Assembly (NCBI RefSeq): GCF_028554725.1
Contig: NC_071668.1
Location: 24,096,501 to 24,160,500 of the forward strand
Source of the DNA: Zeugodacus cucurbitae
Taxonomy: Eukaryota; Arthropoda; Insecta; Diptera; Tephritidae
Direction of reading: 5' to 3'
Length of the DNA stretch: 64,000 nucleotides
The notes beneath the pieces are model-generated. The model had not been told where the DNA came from, did not search any database, and saw nothing but the letters and a program-made list of their open reading frames with translations. A program made the position numbers and the translations under genes. Below are positions 13,601 to 25,697 of the stretch, piece after piece. How positions within the stretch are numbered: position 1 is the first letter of the stretch; every line of letters begins with the position of its first letter.

Positions 13601-14394
13601 CCAGTAAATGTAGTTTTTGCTCCCAGATACTACAACTTTCACTTGTTTTCGTTTGTTTGCATTTTCAATCTTGTCATGGCTGCAGCTACAGCTACAGCTG
13701 AGTTGAAGCATAACATGAGCCACATGCAATTACGAATAACCAACAATTATTATTATAAGTTTCAAACTGATTTTTTACCTTTTTCGGCTGTTATGAGTGG
13801 TTCATGTCTGATAAACGGAATTTAAGCGCTTATGTACAAGTATATGTATGTGGGTATGTTTATATGTGTACGAACTTCTGTTTACTATTTTCGCACGAAA
13901 CAAATGATAAGCATTTAGAAAAATTTTGTCAGTTTTGATAAAACGAAATTTAATATATACATATGTATGTATGTATTTACATTTTGTATAAAAATAGCTA
14001 ATTTTGCAATGACAATATTTTCTTCTTGCCTAAAAAGTTAAAGTTATAAAATTATAGAAAAGAAAGTTAACATTTTTCCAAAGTACCTACTCATTTTTTC
14101 TCAATTTATCTGTGAGTGATTCAACATTTGTAATCAAAATTAATAAGAATTGATTTCTATGATTGATTTTCGGTAAATCTCAAATAAGTAATTATTGTGT
14201 ACTAATTTCTTCACAAACACATAATAATTTTATTTAACTATAATATTTTAATATTATGTATTATTATTTATTCGAAGAATATGGGAACTGATTTCATGGA
14301 TTTTTAGCTGTAAATTACAATATTTATGGAAATTCAATTAACATCAGTAAAATCGCTTATATATTAACCGGTATATTCGGCATAAAGTCAACTA
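10691..14394. other. dock intron 1, unannotated stretch
   Basis: AT-rich intron DNA. No conserved protein frame was recognised in either direction. It has a short CGTCGTCGTCGTC run at about 13580-13595 and several TATGTATG runs. A short block near 12540-12650 weakly resembles the interior of the INE-like repeats (GTATATAGGGGCTGGGGGAT) and may be a decayed piece. Confidence 0.35.
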
Positions 14395-15339
14395 ACGGGT
14401 GATTTTTTTGAGGTTAGGATTTTCATGCATTAGTATTTGACAGATCACGTGGGATTTCAGACATGGTGTCAAAGAGAAAGATGCTCAGTATGCTTTGACA
14501 TTTCATCATGAATAGACTTACTAACGAGCAACGCTTGCAAATCATTGAATTTTATTACCAAAATCAGTGTTCGGTTCGAAATGTGAAATCCGCTTTTTTA
14601 TCGACAAATTTTGTTCAGCGATGAGGCTCATTTCTGGTTGAATGGCTACGTAAATAAGCAAAATTGCCGCATTTGGGGTGAAGAGCAACCAGAAGCCGTT
14701 CAAGAACTGCCCATGCATCCCGAAAAATGCACTGTTTGGTGTGGTTTGTACGCTGGTGGAATCATTGGACCGTATTTTTTCAAAGATGCTGTTGGACGCA
14801 ACGTTACGGTGAATGGCGATCGCTATCGTTCGATGCTAACAAACTTTTTGTTGCCAAAAATGGAAGAACTGAACTTGGTTGACATGTGGTTTCAACAAGA
14901 TGGCGCTACATGCCACACAGCTCGCGATTCTATGGCCATTTTGAGGGAAAACTTCGGAGAACAATTCATCTCAAGAAATGGACCCGTAAGTTGGCCACCA
15001 AGATCATGCGATTTAACGCCTTTAGACTATTTTTTGTGGGGCTACGTCAAGTCTAAAGTCTACAGAAATAAGCAAGTAACTATTCCAGCTTTGGAAGACA
15101 ACATTTCCGGAGAAATTCGGGCTATTCCGGCCGAAATGCTCGAAAAAGTTGCCCAAAATTGGACTTTCCGAATGGACCACGTAAGACGCAGCCGCGGTCA
15201 ACATTTAAATGAAATTATCTTCAAAAAGTAAATGTCATGAACCAATCTAACGTTTCAAATAAAGAACCGATGAGATTTTGCAAATTTTATGCGTTTTTTT
15301 TTTTAAAAAAAGTTATCAAGCTCTTAAAAAATCACCCTA
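14395..15339 (+). mobile_element. internally deleted mariner-family element
   Basis: The 945-bp element is bounded by TA dinucleotides (393-394 and 340-341 of the respective blocks). Its terminal inverted repeats start ACGGGTGATTTTTTTGAGG on the left and, read from the right end, TAGGGTGATTTTTTAAGAG. The first 14 or so positions match apart from the first two bases. It holds a broken transposase frame (next entry). Insertion at TA and these ends fit the Tc1/mariner superfamily. It sits inside dock intron 1. Confidence 0.8.
14508..15231 (+). pseudogene. mariner-type transposase pseudogene (DD37D/DD41D-like spacing)
   Basis: The frame starts at ATG 14508 with MNRLTNEQRLQIIEFYYQNQ, a mariner helix-turn-helix start. 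It breaks after about 38 codons (TGA at 14620), where a deletion joins it out of frame to the catalytic half, starting FSDEAHFWLN at about 14614 and running to the stop at 15231. The first Asp (SDEAHF), the second (WFQQDGATCHT) and the third (PRSCDLTPLDYFLWG) are present. 36 residues lie between the second Asp and SCD, and 41 between it and PLD. That differs from standard DD34D mariners and resembles maT (DD37D) or the DD41D group known from tephritids. Much of the DNA-binding and linker region is gone, so the protein cannot be functional. Confidence 0.8.
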
Positions 15340-15565
15340 TAGAATAACGAAAATGGTACTCATATTCGATATCTATGGTTTTCTGCTGTTTTCATTGCTT
15401 CTTGAGTTATCTATTTTAAAGGGAAAGGATACAAATTTGTACAACTTCATACATTAATACATTAAGTTTGAACAGAATTCCGAATTTGTGAGTTTTTTCA
15501 CAAGCGGAGGAAAGGATATATCGCCCTAATGTACATATATACTTATATATGTATGTATATATATA

Positions 15566-15820
15566 CAGCTGTGTTCAAAATAATAATAGTACTAAGAAGT
15601 CAATGTTTGAATTTCTTATAAAAAGTTTATTAATTTTTTTTCTGTGTTGAAATTGAGTACGAACATAACAGAAACTTTAATTTTACATATTATATGGATT
15701 TTACTAATCAATATTCAATAACGTTAATAAAACTAAAATAGTTTGAATATTCGTTGTTTAAAAAAAGACCAGTATTTTACATCTGGTTTCAAAAATTATT
15801 TGAAACATGGTAAATCTAGA
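15566..15820 (-). mobile_element. Tc1-like transposon remnant, 3' terminal part
   Basis: It begins just after TA with CAGCTGTGTTCAAAATAATA, a typical Tc1-family terminal inverted repeat. The interior is AT-rich and without a clear frame. It is cut at 15820 by INE-like copy 2 and seems to resume at about 17055 with a minus-strand transposase. The outer end on the other side was not found. Confidence 0.55.
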
Positions 15821-17054
15821 GTAAGGAAAGGCTAAGTTCGGGTGCAACCGAACATTTTACACTCTCGCAATTTATTGATATATTTTTATTAAGATAACAC
15901 AAAATTTGACCAATTTTGAAAATCCTATAATTAGGTATATGAGAGGTAGGGGAAGTTACACTATTAGAAGAAATATGTTTCTTCTAAATTAAATTAAGAT
16001 ACCTGAGAGATTTACCGAAATTTTTGATGAAAAATTGCCATGGGACACTGAATTCTTCATATTCGGTATTCGGGGCTTTGAAAAGTTATAGTCCGATTTC
16101 GACAATTTTTTCACAAGTGATGCCACAAATCATATACAGTATTTGTGTAAAGTTTTATTTCGCTATCTTCATTGGTTCCTTATGTATATATTATAAAGTG
16201 AAGGAATAAGTTGGACTTCAAAATTGAGTTACATGGGAAGTTGTCGTGGTTGTGAACCGATTTCATCCATTTTCCACACGTGTCATCAGGGTGCCAAATA
16301 TATACCGAATTTCATTCGAATCGGTCGAGTAGTTCCTGAGATATAGTTTTTGACCCATAAGTGGGCGATGCCACGCCCATTTTCCATTTTGTAAAAAAAA
16401 ATATGAGTACAGCTCCCTTCTGCTATTTCTTCTGCACAATTTAGTGTCTCTGACGTTTTTCGTTAGTTAGTTAACCCACTATTTTCATGGTGTGTGGTGG
16501 GGTACGTAAGAGAGTCGACTGCAGATAGTTTGGTTTATATAGCTTTATTGGTTTGCGAGTTAAATACAAATAACCGATTTGTGGGCGGGGCCACGCCCAC
16601 TTCCCCAAAAAAATTACATCCAATTATGCCCCCTCCTAGTGCGATCTTTTATTCCAAATTTTACTTTTATAACTTCATTTATGGCTTAGTTATGACACTT
16701 TATGTGTTTTTGGTTTTCGTCATTTTGGTCCGATTTGGCAATGGTCCGATTCCGCCCATTTTCGAACTTAACCTTCTTATGGTGCCAAGGAATATTTGTG
16801 CCAAGTTTCGTCAAGATATCTTAATTTTTACTCAAGTTACAGCTTGCACAGACGGACAGACAGACGGACAGTCAGACGGACAGACGGGCGGACGGACAGA
16901 CCATCCCTCCGAATTTCAAATCTACTCGTCACCCTGATCACTTTGGTATATATGACTCCATATCTAACTCTTTTAGTTTTAGGTGTTACAAACGACCGTT
17001 ATGTGAACAAAACTATAATACTCTCGTAGCAACTTTGTTGTAAGAGTATAAAAA
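15821..17054 (+). mobile_element. INE-1/DINE-1-like repeat, copy 2, inserted in a Tc1 remnant
   Basis: Same plan as copy 1: GTAAGGAAAGGCTAAGTTCGG start, GTTCGGGTGCAACCGAAC hairpin, GGGGCCACGCCCA block, GGACAGACAGACGGACAGTC microsatellite at about 16853-16905, CCTGATCA, and a 3' end CTCTCGTAGCAACTTTGTTG...AGAGTATAAAA. It is flanked on both sides by pieces of a Tc1-like element, so it inserted later than that element. Confidence 0.75.
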
Positions 17055-17890
17055 TTATGTACAGATACAAAGAAATGGGTCCTTGGTCGAATAGCATTAC
17101 AGGGGCGCGGCATAGAGTTGACTAGGCCTTCATAACGGGCTTTAGGTATTTCTTCCCAAGAATCCTTCACTAATACCCAATATTGCTTTTCTGAATATCA
17201 CCCCATAGGTTATGTATGGGATTTAGGTCGTACTATTGCTCAGACCAAGGCATGGCATTAATCCCTTTGATACGAAACTCCTCCTTGGTTAGTCGACTTT
17301 TATTATTCGGGTCATTATCCTGCTGGAAGACCCATTTCAGAGGCATTTCGTTTTCAGTATAAGGTATAAGGCAACATTGTGCTATTTAAAATATCAACGT
17401 ACGATATATGGGCACCATAAAAATAAAAATCCAACTAATATTTTTGATCCACCATGTTTACCGTTATGATAGTGTGTCTAGGGTCTTCGGTGGACGATGC
17501 ACATAATGTCGTCAACCTATACCTCCAAAAAGCACGTAATTATTACGTCTTCTCTCAATTCGTCTCTTTTTTCAATTTCAATGATAAAACTCTAACAGAC
17601 GCACTATTATTATTTCGAACACAACTGTATATATTTTATATTGTAGAAAAATCACATCCTAGAGGCATGATGGTCTAGAACGTACCAAAAAATCTGACTT
17701 TATCCTGGTTTTACACCGAAACCGTTTTTATTTTTTTCCGACTCTATGAAACATATATCTGAGTGTTTATATTGACAAAATGTCGGCTACAGAGGCAATA
17801 TTCGAATTCAAATTTTTCCAATGGATTCGGGCCTTGCTGTTTCTAGGAGTTTGTGGAACGAAATATTCTACATAAGGCTTGCTAAAAAAT
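17055..17890 (-). pseudogene. Tc1-like transposase pseudogene
   Basis: Read on the minus strand, degraded but recognisable Tc1 motifs appear in order. VHRRP and KHGGSK (about 17510-17450) correspond to the VRRP...VKHGGGS block. Next come NEMPLKW and QQDNDPNNKSR (about 17345-17305), the second catalytic Asp region (QQDNDPKHTS in active elements). Then LNPIHNLWG (about 17225-17200) corresponds to SPDLNPIENLWG, with the final acidic residue replaced by His. Several stops and frameshifts interrupt it. It is dead, and continues across INE-like copy 2 to the terminal repeat at 15566. Confidence 0.65.
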
Positions 17891-17970
17891 TACGTTTATT
17901 GGTAGCTTTAAATAAATGTCTCCCAAAATGGCATAGTTACCCATAAAGGTGCATTAACAAATTATTTCTA

Positions 17971-18470
17971 AAAAAGGAAGGACTCAATTCGGCTGTAACC
18001 GCTCATTTTATATTCCCACAACTTATTTACGTAATGTAATAAACAAGAATAACGAAAATCATTATATATGGTATATAAGGGCTGGGGTGATTCCTGGACT
18101 TTCACTTATTTTCGCCAACAAGTTACATCATATCCAAGATTATCCGTTTACTTAACATCATTACGATATCTCACATGTTTATCGATTTATACGGTATAAG
18201 GCCCACCAAGTTTAAAACCCTTGGTACATAAATATATGGGAGCTATGAAAAGTGTTTACCCGATTTTAACAATTTTTTGCACAGAGACACATCATTCAAA
18301 GAAAAGTGAACAGATTAGGCCCATTTTCCACCGATAGTATCAGGATGTTGAGAAATTTTATGTATCAAATTTTATTGAAATGGGTCCAATGTTTAGTAAA
18401 TGAGTAGTGTGGGTGGTTATTATCCGTTTTCAGTCATTTTCATGGTGTATAATTGGGTTGCTATAATGGC
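17971..18470 (+). mobile_element. INE-1/DINE-1-like repeat, copy 3, truncated and diverged
   Basis: It starts AAGGAAGGACTCAATTCGGCTGTAACC, a mutated version of the family's opening hairpin, followed by ATTTTATATTCCCACAA and the CGAAAATCATTATATATGGTAT block seen in copy 1. It stops before the microsatellite and 3' stem. It is the most diverged copy, so probably the oldest. Confidence 0.6.
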
Positions 18471-19550
18471 TGTAAAGCAACAATTATTAAATCTGTTATA
18501 GTCTCCGAGTATCATCGATGTCAGATTTGAAAAATGCAGGTTAGAGAAAAATTATCGGACTCTAATAGAAATAGGAAATGTTTTTTGTACTTTCAGCAAA
18601 AAAAAAATCGATTTATTGGAAATCCTATGAACTAACGCCTTAATGTTAATAAATATAAAAACCATATGGAAAAATAAATGATTTACAAATATAATTATTA
18701 TCTATTTATATTTAGTTTCTGTCAGATAATTTTGCAAATATACCATTATCATTCATCCCATCATTGCATACATATCTACATACCATGCATATTTGAACTT
18801 ATGTAACCTCAGTTTATCGAAATGACGCAAGAGCAGACGCAGTGACGTTTTTCGCCATAACATAACATAATAGTATAGAAACGTACCGTAAGAGCATATT
18901 TGATGTCAAATATTGCATCTGTTGTAGTGTCGGAAGATTTGTATGTATGTGACATGAGATAATCAAAACTCTGATAGCAGATGTGTTATGATATCTCAGT
19001 GATGATTTATTAAGAATCAACTTAACAAACAGTATGTAGGTTCGCACATATATCATACAGAAATCGAATTTATTCGCCTTTTATTTGAAAAAAAAACATT
19101 GCATAAGTGTACAATACATACACATACACATACTACTACGTATTTATACAGCACATCATAATTTGAATTTTTTTGCAAAATATGTTTCTTTGCATTTGCT
19201 ATTTTATTGTATATAATTGTTATTCTATATTATTGCTTATTAACTGCTAGTGAATGGCTTCATTTTAATTTGTTGGCCTTTTTCTCTTTCTTTATTTATT
19301 TTCTTGCTGCATTTCTTGTTTGATCACATCAACTACAACTACAACAACAACTCGTATGCACAACAACAATTTCGCTTCACACACATCCATACACATCGTT
19401 TGACTGTCTGTCGTCCAATTCGTTGTTGTTGTTGTTGCTAACGTTATTATACTAGCAATGAATGAACTCAATTGGCAACGAGTCAGACTAACCGAGGGCA
19501 ACATTGAAACTATTTTCACTTATACTCAGGACGCGATTCGCCAACGTTGT
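18471..19550. other. end of dock intron 1, possible 5'UTR start
   Basis: No independent gene is seen. From about 19320 the DNA turns into CAACAACAA/GTTGTTG low-complexity sequence. A possible acceptor TTATACTAG lies at about 19446-19454, before the coding exon, and would make about 180 nt of 5'UTR in front of the long-form ATG. This acceptor is tentative. Confidence 0.3.
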
Positions 19551-19632
19551 GAATAGCAAAGTGCAACAACTGCAAGGCAACTAGTGAGCACCCGTAGGAC
19601 GTCGCCTCCTCCGCGCTTAGAGGAGCACTGGA

Positions 19633-20149
19633 ATGTTGGAATATCCCCAACGCTTTGCTCGCAATATCCCCGATTCCTCAACGGCGAGTAACGTACCGAT
19701 AAATCAACAACAACATCAACATCAACATCAATTACAACATCACAACAATCATAATCAACAATCATCACACGTACTAATAGGCAATAGTAGTGGTGGTGGC
19801 TTAGTCGGTGCCCACTACCACCAACAATATCCACCCCAGCCATATCCAGCGACACCGGGTTCACCAGCACACCAACATCGTCACATACCACAACAACAAG
19901 CAATTGCCGTGGCTGCCTCATATCAACCACGTACACAGTCGCAACAGCAACAGCAGCAGCAGCAACAGCAACAACACCAACGCACCCTGTCGACCGCGTC
20001 CAGTTGTAGTGCACAGCACAAGAGCGTGACCTTTGGTCAAGTGACGGCAGCGTCCAATATCGCCGGTTACGCAGGCGATTACAGCGGCGGCAGCAGCAGC
20101 GGTAACTCCAGTTGCGGTCAACAATCAATGGCGGGCAACATGAAACACG
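19633..20149 (+). CDS. dock: dock long-isoform first coding exon with internal short-isoform start
   Basis: The frame opens at ATG 19633, with an in-frame TAG 15 nt upstream (19618-19620), so this is the first Met. It is rich in Gln and His, with about 11 uninterrupted Gln at 19941-19973. A second in-frame ATG at 20128 (context ATCAATG) gives MAGNMKHG, the start I recall for the short Drosophila form. The exon ends at 20149, phase 1, and G|GC restores the Gly of MKHGK. Total products are 568 aa (long) or 403 aa (short). Use of the two starts by separate promoters or leaky scanning is not shown by the sequence. Confidence 0.75.
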
Positions 20150-23100
20150 GTGGGTACAAAAACAAAATTGTAGCTCGCAAACATACATACATACATGAAC
20201 AGTTGCATAAGTGGGTCGATATTTAGTAAATATGCATATAAGTAACGCGCTGTGGCTTGGTTAGGCCACAACTAAATTAAACTGTTGCAAAAAATGTTGT
20301 TCCGAAAAGATTTACTAAACAATTTTTAATCAAAAATAAAATTTTTAAAATTAAGAATTTTTTTTTTTAATTTAAGAAATTATTTTTTTAAATTTAAGAA
20401 ATGTTTTTCTGTTAAAACATGCTTTATGTTTTAAATCAAACACCCAGCGCTATAATTATGTATGTGTGTGTTGCTGCTTTCAATTTCAGTCGTTTGTAAT
20501 TGTTTATATTGAATGCAAATGACTTGTTTTGATATTTTTCTCTGGTACTTCACAGGCAAATCACAAGAAGACGTTTGCTACGTTGTAGCCAAATACGATT
20601 ATGCGGCGCAAGGTGCGCAAGAATTAGATTTGCGAAAAAATGAACGCTACTTACTGCTAGACGATTCGAAGCATTGGTGGCGCGTGCAAAACAATCGCAA
20701 TCTGTCAGGTTATGTGCCCAGCAATTATGTGAAGAAGGAGAAACCGTCATTGTTCGATAGGTGAGTTGGCGCGCCTACTATATAAGTACTTAGTAGGAGA
20801 ACATTTACAATTTACTGCAACTGCAACACTTACACTTTTTACTGTTTAATAAATTCTATTTGCTTTTTTATGAATGCAACACTAATTAGAAATTTTAATT
20901 TCTGTAATGTGTTAGTTTTATTGTATATAATTTTATTTTATTTTGGTATTCATGCTGCTTTTTATATACTTTATGGTTTATTCGTATTCGTAGTTTGCTC
21001 GCGTATTGTTTGCAATCATTACACAAAAGACACTAAAACCAAATTGAAGTCATCTTTTTTTGTAGAATGATTCGATTCGATTTATTCTTAGATTGGCTGA
21101 CTGGAAGTCTGTTAAGTGCAATCTTTGTTGAAAAAACAATATTTATATTTCTGGCATGTTACAAAAGTAATTCGGTCCTTCTAAAATCAATCTAAAACTT
21201 ACCGCTCCAAACAACCTTGGGCAGATAACAAGCAAGGTTTGCTTTTAATTGACGAAATTTGTGGAACAATTCGATGTAATAGGGGAAACTTCAAATAGAA
21301 CAACATTGGGCTGTAATTCCGATGTCAAATTCTATTCTCTCAGATAGATTATACAGTTGATGATATTTGGTCCAAGATATTTTGATTAATATAAGAGTGT
21401 CTCGTTATTATAAATAAATGTTTCTAAAAATATAAAATTTGGCTTTGAAAACGGTAACAACCGATGTTAGAAAAACTATCTTACACTATTAAATCGTGTT
21501 TATAGTTTCAAAGCATGTCCCCCGAATTATGCAGTTCTATTTTTTTCCGCAAAATAAAAGTCACTCCCATATTTGGCTACTATTTTTTACTTTTTACTTT
21601 TATTGAAATTTGAACATCTTGTGATGGGTAATGCGACAGACATTCTTTCTGTCAAAACGAAAGTCATTCCGTGACAGAATAGTTTACAGCATAATTATAT
21701 AATTTCAGTCTATTCTGCAGTTTGAAATCACTAAATTATGTTAAGATTATTCGCGGACGAAGCACGATATTGGCTTCTGGTTGACATATTGGGGAAAGAG
21801 CAACTAAGTGTAGTATTAAAAACGTGTATTAGTGTATTATTAAATTCTATGTTATTAATATTGGGTCGTTCACTAAGTAATATCGTTCTTTTAGTGCAAT
21901 TTAATCAAGATTTAAATAAGACAAGTCATCGAACAACGACTTTATTTTATCCACATCGGCTTCAAGAGGCCTAAAGCTTAACTCACACCAGATTAATCAA
22001 AAACGTATTTCACTAATAAGACATACAAACATACTTTGCTGTAGTCAAAACCAAGCGAGCATGCGTTTTTGACTCGTCACGTTTTTGGGTTGTCACATAT
22101 GAAGCAACTTGCAACAAGCAAGAAAAGACGTCTGGACTAATACGGTGAGGGTTAGGACGTGGACATACTCAGGTTCGAAATTTTCAGAACAGAATTTTGA
22201 AATCAATTTTGGCATTGGCGTTTTGTCAACATATCTCCGTACTCATCCTTCTTAAACTGCATTTTTAAACTTTTCAATAGTAAAAAGTAAAATTAGTCGA
22301 ATTAGAAATTGTGTTCCGTTCTATATCAGCTGTTCAAATATATAACGGTATATCGGTTATACGGTAAATCGACTGCGAAAAACAGCTTTTATCATCAAAC
22401 GAAATTGCTTAGGAAACTACCAAATAACTTAAATAAAGAAAAACTAATATTAAAGTTATAATATTTTTCAAGGTAAAGAAATGTTTTAGTGAAAACATAA
22501 ATTGTAAATTATTCTAAAAATGTATATAAATGACCTCACGACTTCATACAAATTTATTATACTCAAAAACTTTGGGTATCACTTTTAATTTGACAAAGAA
22601 AATTATTTTTTGAGAAAAAATTATATTTTGTAAAATTAAAAAAAAAATGTAATTCAAATATAATTACATAACCTAAATAGTATTTAAAGCTCCCTCCTGG
22701 TATATACATTCGTAAAGGATTTTCAAACCTGTAGAAATGTTTCATAATTCATTTACTCGAATTTCATTTATTCGAACAATCATGTAGTTATACAGTCGTC
22801 AGACATGTACAACCCTATGTTTTGTAGATATCCTGCCTCGTTAAAAGAAATGAAATTCACATATTCTATGCATATATTTTGAATAAACACATCACCCTTG
22901 AATTGCATTCCATGACTTGTAATCAACCCCCATATTGAAGTTGTGGCGTTAGCCAATATTTTATCCAAGCATTAAAGCATTCATTCTTAGCTTTGTTCAT
23001 TAAAAAAGCATTCATCCTTAGCTTAGTTCATTAAACAATTGATGAAAACATGTTTTTAAAGTAATTGTTAATTTCAAATTTATTTACTTGCAGCATTAAG

Positions 23101-25697
23101 AAAAAAGTGAAAAAAGGCTCGGGTTCGAAAACTTTACCCAATTGTTCGCCCTCAAGACAAATTGAAAGTCCAACAATGTCACGACGTTTACCACCAGATC
23201 CAGCCGAAGCTATTGGCACTGCAATCGTTAAATATAATTATCAAGCCCAACAGCCAGACGAACTGTCACTGAGCAAAGGCACACGTATACTCATACTCGA
23301 AAAGTCAAACGATGGCTGGTGGCGTGGCCAGAGTGGCAATGCCGTCGGCTGGTTTCCAAGTAATTACACAACTGAGGATTGTGATAATGACGGTGAAATA
23401 CACACATATGCCATGGCGGAGAATGTGCTCGATATTGTGGTAAATATTTGTTTTTTTTATCTAATTGTACAATTATTTGAGAATATGAAATATCTTACAA
23501 TAATTGCATTTAATTCACTTTAGGTCGCGCTCTACAGTTTCTCATCGAACAATGACCAAGAGCTGTCATTTGAGAAAGGCGACAGACTCGAAATTGTCGA
23601 TCGTCCAGCTTCGGATCCAGATTGGTATAAAGCCCGAAATAACCAAGGTCAAGTCGGTTTAGTTCCACGCAACTATCTCCAAGAGTTAAACGATTATCTA
23701 GCTACACCGTTCCGCAATAATAGCGGTGGCAATGGCAACGGCGGTGGCGGCGGCAGCAGTGGCGGTGACTCAATCGATCGACGCAATGACGGTATGTCAG
23801 CGCAATCGTCACCACCTATGGCACCGATGGAGCGTCCAAATCTCGCTGGGAAATCTTGGTATTATGGCGCTATTACTCGCAGCCAATGCGACACAGTATT
23901 GAATCAGCATGGACACGATGGTGATTTTCTTATACGCGATAGTGAGACTAATGTAAGTGTGAATATAGGAGTCGTTTAAAAAACGAAACTTTTTTGTTGG
24001 TTATTTTACGAAATTCTTGAAGAAGACTATATTCTTAATCTATATCGGTAAATGATTGAGATCTTAGCTGCATTAACCAAAGCAAAAACGCCTTCTTTAG
24101 AGAGGTATGCATTCACTCCGACAGCAGAGCGGCAATACTAGCATTGAAATCGATGACAGTACGCTCTAGGCTAGTTAATGACTGTCTAACATCCTTATCA
24201 ATATCTTCTAGCTACTTTGCTCTCCGACTTGGGTGGGAATCGTTGTCAACCGCTAAGCGGAAAAGCTTGGAATAGAGGATACCCTAGCAATATTGACGTC
24301 GGAATGGGAGCGTATTGGCAGTACATGGCTCACTTCCGTAAGGGGCAGGACATACAGACAACGCATGAACTCATCAAGCGCTAGGCAACAACCAGCACCT
24401 GTCATTTGGCGGGCAGTGGAACGTAAAGGTTCTTCGAACTGTTTGCTGTGCTTACAGGACATTGTCCGATAGCACCCATGCTTTGAGAATAGGGATTATG
24501 GCTTCTTCTAAGCATTTCCTCCTCCAATGACTAGCTATTGACTGAGATTAAAACACCTTGGAAGGCTCACCTTCGGCGAACTTAGCGAATTGGCTAGAAT
24601 TGACATTTGCCGATTCAAGAAGTTTGTAACAGATTTCAAGCGTATTGTCGATTCATAAGGTTCTTTTTGATTGATTAGAAGTTTATTAGTTTCACAAAGC
24701 GCGGCGCTCAAAACTGTCTAAGACCTTCCTTCATATGCCTATTAACCTAACCTAGCCTAATCTATACCATATCCATCCTTTATGGAATCAATCGCCAGTT
24801 CCTGGCCCTCAGCACTTTCTCTTCGCTGTGCAAGTCTTAACTACATCAGAACTTGCCTTGGGCCAGGCTACATTCCTTACATGGCCGGTGTTAGTTACAA
24901 CAACAACAGATGTAGACTCGACTGTGGTCCATACAGGATTCTTTTCCAGAAACAAATTAAATTGAGCTACAAAACTACATCCAGCTGCGACAACCACTCC
25001 AACGGGTTCTATAGTACTCAAAATTACCATATATTAGACTTCTCCAATTTAAGATAGAATATATACAACCGGTTTGATAATTATTTTAAACTGAACCCCC
25101 TCTAAGAAATTTCAATCAGTAACTCGTGAAATTGACTACAAGTACCTTTAAGCCTTGAATGATTTTATTTGAGTGAAAACTGTACCAGTACTTGGTTAAA
25201 CTTCTACCCTACCAAAGATGATCCCCAAATCTACTTATTCGTTTTTTATGGGTCCAACAAGACGAAAGAGTTCCTCTCTTAACGCTTACGTTATACACCG
25301 ACACGTCAATTTTACAATACAGATATCTCGTCAGCAACATTAATCATTCTCTAATCTATTACTGAATTGCCATACAAATGATTCAAAACTGTTTTAATTT
25401 CTATAGTTTGCTTTAAGAATCAAAAATACTCAAAAAAGTAATTTAAATATAATTCCATATATTAAAGAAATTTTATTTCAATTACAGATGGGCGATTATT
25501 CCGTTTCTCTGAAGGCGCCAGGCCGCAATAAGCACTTCCGTGTACACGTTGAGAATAGCATGTACTGCATTGGACAACGCAAATTTCACACACTAGATCA
25601 ATTAGTAGATCATTACCAAAGAGCACCGATTTATACGAATAAGCAGGGTGAAAAATTATATTTGGTACGACCGTTACCAAAGGCAAACGGCACGTAA
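19633..25697 (+). CDS. dock: dreadlocks, Nck-family SH3/SH2 adaptor
   Basis: Five coding exons: 19633-20149, 20556-20760, 23094-23439, 23524-23952 and 25488-25697 (TAA). All junctions have GT/AG ends and keep frame, giving 568 residues. Order: poly-Q/His N-terminus (1-165), SH3-1 (about 180-234, KYDYAAQ...WWRVQN...GYVPSNYV), SH3-2 (about 282-336, KYNYQAQ...WWRGQ...GWFPSNY), SH3-3 (about 355-412, ALYSFSS...WYKARN...GLVPRNYL), a Gly-rich linker, and SH2 (about 468-562, WYYGAI; FLIRDSE with phosphotyrosine-binding Arg494). SH3 Trp/Pro/Tyr ligand residues are kept. The domain order and exon-spanning sequence match Drosophila Dock, which couples receptors such as Dscam, InR and Robo to Pak and WASp-pathway proteins in axon guidance and myoblast fusion. 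Intron DNA contains unrelated repeats. The function is known for the family; here it is inferred. Confidence 0.95.
20761..23093 (+). other. dock intron after SH3-1 exon
   Basis: 2.3 kb between GTGAGT (20761) and TTGCAG (23091-23093). AT-rich. No nested gene was recognised: ORFs at 20870-21070 and 21738-21974 have no recognisable motif. No clear transposon ends were identified. Confidence 0.6.
23953..25487 (+). other. dock intron splitting the SH2 domain, with a LINE-like remnant
   Basis: The intron (GTAAGT at 23953, TTACAG at 25482-25487) interrupts SH2 just after FLIRDSETN. The part from about 24090 to 24770 is less AT-rich than its surroundings and ends with TTAACCTAACCTAGCC (about 24742-24758), the tail type shared with LINE fragments here. 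No conserved domain could be read from it, so the LINE call is tentative. Confidence 0.4.

Noticed and set aside
19526..20188. 220-codon minus-strand ORF opposite the dock long-isoform exon
   Set aside because: It is the antisense shadow of the CAA/CAG-rich dock exon (Val/Arg/Asp-rich reading); no splice or domain support.
20513..20764. 83-codon ORF starting in the intron before the SH3-1 exon
   Set aside because: It is the SH3-1 exon read back through its acceptor; the AG at 20554-20555 restores KHGK, so the upstream 14 codons are intronic.
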